DNA of 64,000 nucleotides from Levilactobacillus andaensis. Lineage in GTDB: Bacteria; Bacillota; Bacilli; Lactobacillales; Lactobacillaceae. Made by a program: the position numbers and the translations under genes. Positions 56,730 to 64,000 of the stretch are shown here, piece after piece. The stretch is taken from positions 30,678-94,677 of the forward strand of contig NZ_BOLP01000014.1 of NCBI RefSeq assembly GCF_016861695.1, given 5' to 3'. A model generated the notes under the pieces. That model did not search any database. It was not told the origin of the DNA and saw only the letters and a list, made by a program, of their open reading frames with translations. Position 1 is the stretch's first letter. Each line of letters opens with the position of its first letter.

Positions 56730-59700
56730 GTGAAATTTATGCGGAATAAAGCTTTTAACGGCGATCCTAAATTACGTTACAAGATGTTTAAGGCAGGGAA
56801 GACTTGGGTCTTCACTGCTATTGCGTCTTTCTCGTTATTAGGTGCCGGGAACCTAACAGCCAAAGCAGATACTTCTAGTCAGGCCGATAGTTCCGCCAGC
56901 ACAGCGGTCGCCTCAGCTACCAATTCATCGAACACAGCCACGTTAAAATCGAGTTCGGCGGCATCTAGTATAGCTACCGAGAGTAATACAACGTCAACTG
57001 CTACGGCAGAGGCAGAAACGACTACGGAAACAAGCGCCGAAGCCAGTAACAGTGCGGCTTCGGGTGAAAGCGCTTCATCAAATGCTACTGAATCCTCAAG
57101 CGGCACAACCAGTGCGGTAGTAACTAGTGCAGAGGCAACCAGTGCTGAAGCCACGAGTGCCAACGCAACTAGCGATGCCACAACGGCCGCTAGCTTAGCT
57201 GCAGAACGAATCGCAGCAAACGCCAACACTGACGTCACCTTGACTACGAACGTTACCAAGGCCGTCACCAAGACAGCCGCGACTAAGAAGGCTGTCGCAA
57301 CGAACGCTGTTGAATCATCGGCTGCCGACAGTACTGCGGCTAACGCGGCATCATCCGCAGCAAACGCAGCCTCGTCAGCGGCCAGTGCAGCATCTAGCTA
57401 CGCAACGTTGGTTCCAACAACGGACACGCAGTCAGCAACGAGTGCGGCCAATAGCGCATATAAAGAAACTTTACAAGCTTACGACTACGCTAAACATTAC
57501 AATAGTTTAGCTAACATGTACCTAGCAGCAACGGACGTTTCTAGCGATGCTCCGGGAATGGCTCAATCCTATGCCGCTGCGAATTCAATGGCGAACTCAT
57601 ACGCTGAGGACGCAAAGTCCTATGCCGACGTAACGTCTAGCGCCGCCGACGCAGCACGGATCGCCGCTGCTCAGGGTGCTAAGGATATCGTGAGTTCCTA
57701 CGCTAAGGATGCGCATAAGTTGGCGAACTCAGCTGCAGTTGCGGTTGAAGAAGCTTCCTCAGCAGCTAGCAGCGCGTACCTGGCAACACAGTACGCCAAG
57801 GATAACTCAGCCGCCTTAGCAGCTGCCACGGCAGCTAACTCAGCGTTCTCCTCAGCTAGTTCAGCTGCAGCCGAAGCGCTTAGTTTAGCTAATCAAGCTG
57901 ACAAACTTTACGAAACTGCAAGTAGTGCCGCCGTTTCTGGTGACTATGATGCAGCCAGCACCGCTTTAGCCTCAGTGATTCAGGTAGCTACTGTAGATGC
58001 AGTGGCAGCGAACCAGGCGGCCAGCGATTTCCGTGACCAAGCGGTAGCCGCAGCTAAGCAGGCTGTCGACTTGTCCATCACGGATGCAGTTAGTGAAGCC
58101 AACAGTAGTGCCAACAAGGCTAGCAACGCAGCCAGTGCTGCAGCCAGTGCCGCTGTAGCAGCTAGTGGTTATAATGGGGACCAATCGGCGCAATATGCTG
58201 CCAATGCCTCCAGTTACGCTGCGGTTGCTTCAGAAGCCGCTGCAACGGCTAGCACGGCAGCAGTTAACGCTGCCACAGCCGCAACGCCTAAAGAAGCCCA
58301 TAACTTTGCTTTAACGGCCGATTCAGCCGCAGTGGTGGCTAGTAGCGCCGCTGCCGAGGCTGCCACAGCTGCAAGCTTGGCTGAACAGTTTGATACCAAC
58401 GTTGAAACGCCAAACACGGACAATGAAGGTAACGTGACGGCAACATTAGCCGCTGATAAGGTCCTGGCCAACTTGGGCGATTCAATTACCCTGACCACGA
58501 ACTTGGGTATCTCTGGTCTGTACAGCCTCAGCGGCAAGGTAACCTACACGTGGTATGTTTCGACCGATGGCAAAACTTGGTCGGCTTTAAACGATCCAAC
58601 GACTTCTAGCAACGAAAAACCAACGAACAATATTATCACCCCGGCGGCCGGTGGTACTTACTACTACCAAATGGTAGCAACCGGTAAGAAGTCAATCCCA
58701 TTGACAATTGGTTCTACTGTGAACTTCGCCCAAGCAAGTAACATCATTACCGTTGTGGTAACGGATGCTAAAGGGACGTACACGGATCAAGCCAGTGCAG
58801 CCGCAAGTTTAGCTGCTAGCTATGCAGCTAAGGCCTCCTCCAATGCAACGGCAGCCAGTACTGCAGTAACAAATATGGATAAGTTGGTTACCTTTAATGA
58901 ACAAGAATTGTTAACGGCGTCATCCTATGCGACTAAAGGTCGAGAAAACACTGCAAATGCAAGCTCATACGCTGCCAACGCCAAAACGGCCGCAACCGCA
59001 GCTAGTACCGCACAAAGCAACGCTGCGGTAGCCGAAGAATCCGGCGATTACACGAGTGCGAGCTCATACGCTGCTGTAGCTACGGCAAGCGCCAATGATG
59101 CTAACTCATACGGACTGTTAGCAAACTCAGCTGCTTCGACCGCGCAAAGTTACGTGGACCAAGCCTTGCTTAAAGCAGCAGGGGTAACAGGCGATAAAAA
59201 TACCGGCGAATACCTGTCTAGCAGTTATGCGCAAACTGCGGCCAATGCAGCAAGTGCCGCTAACAGTGCGTACAATTTAGCCAACTCGCACGCTCAAGAT
59301 GCTAATAATGCTTACTTGGCAGCCGGTGGAGACTTTAACTCCGGCGCGTCAACAGCGAACTCCATTGCAACTTCGGCCGCTTCAGCAGCCAAGTCTTACG
59401 CACAAGCCGCAAGTAAGGCATCAAGTAATGCCGCCGCTGCAAGCACGTATGATGATGCAGCCAACGCAGCCGATGCAGCGAACACTAATTTAACCTTCGC
59501 TAACTCTGCAGCTGAAGTTGCGGGTAGTGCAGCTGCTGCAGCAACCGCAAGCATTATCGATGCTCAATCTTCATACGCTGCTTCCGTTGCCGCCGCTATT
59601 GTACTTCAAGACTCACTAGCAGGTTCCAATGCGGCAGTAGCAGCTTCAACCGCAAACTCCTTGGCAAGTGCAAATAAGACCAACACCAGCTTGGGATCTT

Positions 59701-62700
59701 CCTATGTGGCCGAGGCCTTAGATTACGCACAATCCGCACAATTTGCTGCTGCTTCCGGAGACATTGCTGCCGCCGAAGCCAACAGCTACATGGCACAAGC
59801 CTCCTCAGCAGTAGCGGCTGGTAACTTTATCGCTGCTAGCTCCTACGTTTCGTTGAGCAACTCGGCAGCTGCTAGTGGAAATTCTTATGCCACGGCCGCA
59901 ACGTCAGCCGCCGCAGCCGCCGCGGACGCAGCCTTCGAAGCTGGGAATTACTCGAACAATACGTCGAAGTATGAAGGTAAGCCAAGTGGGAATGCCTCAG
60001 TTATTTGGGGAATTGCTCTGAACAATGGTTACACGCAACAACCAGCACCACTGACTTCGACGATGCAGAACAGTACGTTTACACTGACTGGGACGACCAA
60101 GCTAGGTCTGGTCAACATTCCGGCCTTCACGACCTCTGTAACCTGGTATGTTCAGGTCAACGGATCGTGGATGAAGGTTAGCAAGGCTGTGGACCAAGGT
60201 TATCTGAAGTCAGCTGACGCGAAGAGTAACAATGGATTAGGAATCAAAACGTCAACGTCAAGTACGTTAACGGTTGAAACCAACGATACGTTTAAAGGAA
60301 ACTTGCGCTTCCAGATGGTTTCTGACTATGGTGTAATCATTGGTGCTACGCTGTACAGTGATGTCGCCGAAGTTAACGTTTACGACAAGGAAGTTGCCGC
60401 AACTGGGATTACGATTGCTGGGGACGATTACTTGCTGAACTCGGCACCAGGAACTTACGTGGCAACAACTAACCCAAGCAATGCAACGGGAACGGTGACC
60501 TGGAAGAGTAGTAACACCAGCATTGCTACGGTTGATGGTGCTGGGGTGGTAACACCAGTTTCAACTGATAGTAAGGGTAAAGTTACCATTACAGCAACTA
60601 TCACTAATAGTGATGGGTCATCATATTCCGACTCTAAAGAGATTACGATCGGTAATGGATTACTGGATCAAACGGCTAATGCTGGTGATACCGTCTACTT
60701 CACTCCACAAACGAATTCTGGTACGGCTGATGACGTGGTTAGCTACCAGTGGTACAAGTCAGATTCTGCAACTGGAACTGGAAAAGCTATCAGTGGCGCG
60801 ACCGAATCAACATTGAAACTTGAAGATGTGACATTAGGTGGCGCAGGTTACTACTACCTGGTTATTACAGGAAGTGGTAGCTCAGTAACGCTGGGTAGTG
60901 CTTACTTGACTGTGTTGAGTTCCCAAGGCGTGGCCGCATCAGACGCAGCCAGCGCAGCAGCTAGCGCAGCAGCTGACGCGGGCGTTTACGCAAGCATCGC
61001 GAACTCTTATGCTAATGTGGCTGATCAGTATGCAGGTGAAGATTATGTTGAATCCACTTCATATGCAGCCCAAGCAGCCGAAGCAGCAAACGTTGCAAGT
61101 CAAGCTGCACAGTCTGCATCAGATGCAGCCAGTGCGGCAGTAGAAGCACAAACAAACGCCGATTCTGCTGAAGCAGCAGGAGATAACGCAGCGGCTTCAA
61201 GTTATGCAAATCAGGCTAAGGAAGCAGCTTCCGCAGCGCAAGATGCCAAGGAAAAAGCTTCCAGTGCAGCAAATGACGCTTCTGCTTACGCAAGTTTAGC
61301 GGTAGAAGCACATCAAGAAACTGATAGTGACTCGGATTCTGATAGTGACTCGGATTCTGATAGTGACTCGGATTCTGATAGTGACTCGGATTCTGATAGT
61401 GATTCGGATTCTGATAGTGATTCGGATTCTGATAGTGATTCGGATTCTGATAGTGATTCCGATAGCGACAGCGACTCAGATTCCGATAGTGACTCGGACT
61501 CTGACAGCGATTCAGACTCCGACAGTGATTCAGACTCTGACAGCGATTCCGATTCTGACAGCGACTCAGATAGCGACAGCGATTCTGATTCTGACAGTGA
61601 CTCCGATTCTGACAGTGATTCGGATTCCGACAGCGACTCAGATAGCGACAGTGATTCCGATTCTGATAGTGACTCAGATAGCGACAGCGATTCAGACTCC
61701 GACAGTGATTCCGATTCCGACAGCGATTCCGATAGCGACTCAGATTCCGACAGTGATTCTGACTCCGACAGCGACTCTGACAGCGACAGTGACTCAGACT
61801 CCGACAGTGACTCAGATTCCGATAGTGATTCAGACTCCGATAGTGACTCTGACTCCGACAGTGATTCCGATTCCGACAGTGATTCTGACAGCGACAGTGA
61901 CTCAGATTCCGACAGCGATTCCGATTCCGATAGCGACTCAGATTCCGACAGTGATTCTGACTCCGACAGCGACTCTGACAGCGACAGTGACTCAGATAGT
62001 GATTCCGATTCTGACAGCGACTCGGATTCCGACAGCGACTCGGATTCCGACAGTGACTCAGACTCTGACAGCGATTCAGACTCCGACAGCGATTCAGACT
62101 CCGACAGTGATTCAGACTCTGACAGCGATTCCGATTCTGACAGCGACTCAGATAGCGACAGCGATTCAGATAGCGATAGTGACTCAGATAGCGACAGCGA
62201 TTCCGATTCCGACAGTGACTCTGATTCCGACAGTGACTCTGATTCCGACAGTGATTCTGACAGCGACAGTGACTCAGACTCCGACAGTGACTCAGATTCC
62301 GATAGTGATTCTGACTCCGATAGTGACTCTGATTCCGACAGCGATTCAGACTCCGATAGCGACTCAGACTCCGACAGTGATTCGGATTCCGACAGTGATT
62401 CGGATTCCGACAGCGACAGCGACTCAGATTCCGACAGTGACTCTGACAGCGACAGCGATTCAGACTCCGACAGTGACTCAGATTCCGACAGTGATTCTGA
62501 CAGCGACAGTGACTCAGACTCCGACAGTGACTCAGACTCCGACAGTGACTCAGACTCCGACAGTGACTCAGATTCCGACAGTGATTCCGATTCCGACAGT
62601 GACTCCGACTCTGACAGTGACTCTGATTCCGACAGCGACTCTGATTCCGACAGCGATTCAGACTCCGACAGTGATTCCGATTCCGACAGTGATTCTGACA

Positions 62701-64000
62701 GCGACAGTGATTCCGATAGCGACTCAGATTCCGACAGTGATTCTGACTCCGACAGTGACTCAGATAGTGACAGCGATTCCGATTCTGATAGCGACTCAGA
62801 TAGCGACAGCGATTCAGATAGCGATAGTGACTCAGATAGCGACAGTGACTCCGACTCTGACAGTGACTCTGATTCCGACAGCGATTCAGACTCCGACAGT
62901 GACTCTGATTCCGACAGTGATTCTGACAGCGACAGTGACTCAGACTCCGACAGTGACTCAGATTCCGATAGTGATTCAGACTCCGATAGTGACTCTGATT
63001 CCGACAGCGATTCAGACTCCGACAGTGATTCCGATTCCGACAGTGACTCTGATTCCGACAGTGACTCAGACTCCGACAGTGACTCTGATTCCGACAGCGA
63101 TTCAGACTCCGACAGCGATTCAGACTCCGACAGTGATTCAGACTCCGACAGTGATTCAGACTCCGACAGTGATTCAGACTCTGACAGCGATTCCGATTCT
63201 GACAGTGACTCAGATAGCGACAGCGATTCCGATTCCGACAGTGACTCAGACTCTGACAGTGACTCAGATAGCGACAGCGATTCAGACTCTGACAGTGACT
63301 CAGATTCCGACAGTGATTCTGACAGCGACAGTGACTCAGACTCCGATAGCGACTCAGACTCCGACAGTGATTCGGATTCCGACAGCGATTCAGACTCCGA
63401 CAGTGACTCTGATTCCGACAGTGATTCTGACAGCGACAGTGACTCAGACTCCGACAGTGACTCAGATTCCGATAGTGATTCAGACTCCGATAGTGACTCT
63501 GATTCCGACAGCGATTCAGACTCCGACAGTGACTCAGACTCCGATAGCGACTCAGACTCCGACAGTGATTCGGATTCCGACAGTGATTCGGATTCCGACA
63601 GCGACAGCGACTCAGATTCCGACAGTGACTCTGACAGCGACAGCGATTCAGACTCCGACAGTGACTCAGATTCCGACAGTGATTCTGACAGCGACAGTGA
63701 CTCAGACTCCGACAGTGACTCAGACTCCGACAGTGACTCAGACTCCGACAGTGACTCAGATTCCGACAGTGACTCAGATTCCGACAGTGATTCTGACAGC
63801 GACAGTGACTCAGACTCCGACAGTGACTCAGATTCCGATAGTGATTCTGACTCCGATAGTGACTCAGATTCCGATAGTGATTCTGACTCCGATAGTGACT
63901 CAGATTCCGACAGCGATTCAGACTCCGACAGCGATTCAGACTCCGACAGTGATTCCGATTCCGACAGTGACTCCGACTCTGACAGTGACTCTGATTCCGA
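56730..64000 (+). CDS. Serine-rich repeat adhesin SRRP2 (Ser-Asp type), 3' end beyond the window
   Basis: Open from the GTG at 56730 (AAGGAGG 9 bp upstream) to the window end: 2,423 residues, no stop. [20 protein letters not shown] and the AGKTW signal match SRRP1 almost exactly. Order: signal (about 1-48); Ser/Thr/Ala region; Ala/Ser-rich helical repeats with SYA and AASSAA patterns (about 210-560, 690-1100); Ig-like domain (about 571-677); second Ig-like (about 1107-1224); Big_2-like (about 1224-1309); Ig-like (about 1310-1401); Ala-rich segment; then Ser-Asp dipeptides from about 1531. The anchor is not visible but an LPxTG end is expected. Probably glycosylated by the nearby gtf enzymes and exported by the accessory Sec route. 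Paralogue of SRRP1. Confidence 0.92.
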   Translation, partial: MKFMRNKAFNGDPKLRYKMFKAGKTWVFTAIASFSLLGAGNLTAKADTSSQADSSASTAVASATNSSNTATLKSSSAASSIATESNTTSTATAEAETTTETSAEASNSAASGESASSNATESSSGTTSAVVTSAEATSAEATSANATSDATTAASLAAERIAANANTDVTLTTNVTKAVTKTAATKKAVATNAVESSAADSTAANAASSAANAASSAASAASSYATLVPTTDTQSATSAANSAYKETLQAYDYAKHYNSLANMYLAATDVSSDAPGMAQSYAAANSMANSYAEDAKSYADVTSSAADAARIAAAQGAKDIVSSYAKDAHKLANSAAVAVEEASSAASSAYLATQYAKDNSAALAAATAANSAFSSASSAAAEALSLANQADKLYETASSAAVSGDYDAASTALASVIQVATVDAVAANQAASDFRDQAVAAAKQAVDLSITDAVSEANSSANKASNAASAAASAAVAASGYNGDQSAQYAANASSYAAVASEAAATASTAAVNAATAATPKEAHNFALTADSAAVVASSAAAEAATAASLAEQFDTNVETPNTDNEGNVTATLAADKVLANLGDSITLTTNLGISGLYSLSGKVTYTWYVSTDGKTWSALNDPTTSSNEKPTNNIITPAAGGTYYYQMVATGKKSIPLTIGSTVNFAQASNIITVVVTDAKGTYTDQASAAASLAASYAAKASSNATAASTAVTNMDKLVTFNEQELLTASSYATKGRENTANASSYAANAKTAATAASTAQSNAAVAEESGDYTSASSYAAVATASANDANSYGLLANSAASTAQSYVDQALLKAAGVTGDKNTGEYLSSSYAQTAANAASAANSAYNLANSHAQDANNAYLAAGGDFNSGASTANSIATSAASAAKSYAQAASKASSNAAAASTYDDAANAADAANTNLTFANSAAEVAGSAAAAATASIIDAQSSYAASVAAAIVLQDSLAGSNAAVAASTANSLASANKTNTSLGSSYVAEALDYAQSAQFAAASGDIAAAEANSYMAQASSAVAAGNFIAASSYVSLSNSAAASGNSYATAATSAAAAAADAAFEAGNYSNNTSKYEGKPSGNASVIWGIALNNGYTQQPAPLTSTMQNSTFTLTGTTKLGLVNIPAFTTSVTWYVQVNGSWMKVSKAVDQGYLKSADAKSNNGLGIKTSTSSTLTVETNDTFKGNLRFQMVSDYGVIIGATLYSDVAEVNVYDKEVAATGITIAGDDYLLNSAPGTYVATTNPSNATGTVTWKSSNTSIATVDGAGVVTPVSTDSKGKVTITATITNSDGSSYSDSKEITIGNGLLDQTANAGDTVYFTPQTNSGTADDVVSYQWYKSDSATGTGKAISGATESTLKLEDVTLGGAGYYYLVITGSGSSVTLGSAYLTVLSSQGVAASDAASAAASAAADAGVYASIANSYANVADQYAGEDYVESTSYAAQAAEAANVASQAAQSASDAASAAVEAQTNADSAEAAGDNAAASSYANQAKEAASAAQDAKEKASSAANDASAYASLAVEAHQETDSDSDSDSDSDSDSDSDSDSDSDSDSDSDSDSDSDSDSDSDSDSDSDSDSDSDSDSDSDSDSDSDSDSDSDSDSDSDSDSDSDSDSDSDSDSDSDSDSDSDSDSDSDSDSDSDSDSDSDSDSDSDSDSDSDSDSDSDSDSDSDSDSDSDSDSDSDSDSDSDSDSDSDSDSDSDSDSDSDSDSDSDSDSDSDSDSDSDSDSDSDSDSDSDSDSDSDSDSDSDSDSDSDSDSDSDSDSDSDSDSDSDSDSDSDSDSDSDSDSDSDSDSDSDSDSDSDSDSDSDSDSDSDSDSDSDSDSDSDSDSDSDSDSDSDSDSDSDSDSDSDSDSDSDSDSDSDSDSDSDSDSDSDSDSDSDSDSDSDSDSDSDSDSDSDSDSDSDSDSDSDSDSDSDSDSDSDSDSDSDSDSDSDSDSDSDSDSDSDSDSDSDSDSDSDSDSDSDSDSDSDSDSDSDSDSDSDSDSDSDSDSDSDSDSDSDSDSDSDSDSDSDSDSDSDSDSDSDSDSDSDSDSDSDSDSDSDSDSDSDSDSDSDSDSDSDSDSDSDSDSDSDSDSDSDSDSDSDSDSDSDSDSDSDSDSDSDSDSDSDSDSDSDSDSDSDSDSDSDSDSDSDSDSDSDSDSDSDSDSDSDSDSDSDSDSDSDSDSDSDSDSDSDSDSDSDSDSDSDSDSDSDSDSDSDSDSDSDSDSDSDSDSDSDSDSDSDSDSDSDSDSDSDSDSDSDSDSDSDSDSDSDSDSDSDSDSDSDSDSDSDSDSDSDSDSDSDSDSDSDSDSDSDSDSDSDSDSDSDSDSDSDSDSDSDSDSDSDSDSDSDSDSDSDSDSDSDSDSDSDSDSDSDSDSDSDSDSDSDSDSDSDSDSDSDSDSDSDSDSDSDSDSDSDSDSDSDSDSDSDSDSDSDSDSDS
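61322..64000 (+). repeat. Ser-Asp dipeptide stalk repeat of SRRP2
   Basis: About 2.68 kb of GAY plus Ser codons, running past the window end. The basic unit is 18 bp, GAY TCN GAY TCN GAY AGY. The first copies (61323-61455) are nearly identical (GATAGTGACTCGGATTCT), later ones are shuffled with occasional 12-bp units. The coding is as regular as the protein, which reads only D and S. Confidence 0.95.

Noticed and set aside
57310..61209. Short frames in SRRP2 head (both strands)
   Set aside because: Shadows of the long open frame from 56730, which continues beyond the window.
61322..64000. CRISPR-like regular array
   Set aside because: The units are contiguous Ser-Asp codons in frame with SRRP2, without spacers.

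Overview
The window looks like a Lactobacillaceae chromosome segment (Levilactobacillus/Lactiplantibacillus-like; species not resolved). Evidence: strong AGGAGG-type ribosome sites, a T-box on argS, Bacillales/Lactobacillales gene order (yheA-yhaO-yhaN-yhaM-prsA-yhaH-hit-ecsAB; ytmP-trmB-coiA-pepF-spxH-relQ-nadK-rluD), a D-Asp ligase/racemase pair and LPQTG-anchored serine-rich surface proteins with KxYKxGKxW-type signal peptides.

Layout. 1-30.3 kb is housekeeping: end of a D-aspartate ligase and its racemase, a YisL-like membrane protein, a reductase, a secreted amidase, a DUF2187 protein, tRNA-Gly(CCC), T-box-argS, argR, pbp2A, yheA, the yhaO-yhaN-yhaM nuclease operon, prsA, yhaH, hit, ecsAB, ytmP, trmB, coiA, pepF, a DegV protein, spxH and the relQ-nadK-pseudouridine synthase operon. 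30.3-64 kb is a surface-glycoprotein island: a 4,538-residue serine-rich repeat protein (SRRP1, Ser-Glu type), five GtfA/TagE-like glycosyltransferases, two matrixin-like metalloproteases, a small membrane protein, and the first 2,423 residues of a second SRRP (SRRP2, Ser-Asp type) that runs off the window.

How it fits together. The two SRRPs share signal peptide and head architecture but carry unrelated repeat stalks. The glycosyltransferases are the obvious candidates to glycosylate them in the cytoplasm before export. SecA2/SecY2/Asp genes are not in the window and may lie beyond the right edge. One glycosyltransferase (gtf5) is out of frame at a run of nine G, which would suit ON/OFF switching. 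One metalloprotease keeps HExxHxxGxxH; its paralogue has lost two of the three zinc histidines. One glycosyltransferase of a tandem pair has lost the first Glu of the EX7E motif.

Most unusual outside the island: two families of structured intergenic repeats (here A, about 160-200 bp, and B, about 165 bp), scattered between housekeeping genes. Copies differ in sequence, but several differences are paired so that stems are kept, which suggests selection on a folded RNA or DNA structure.
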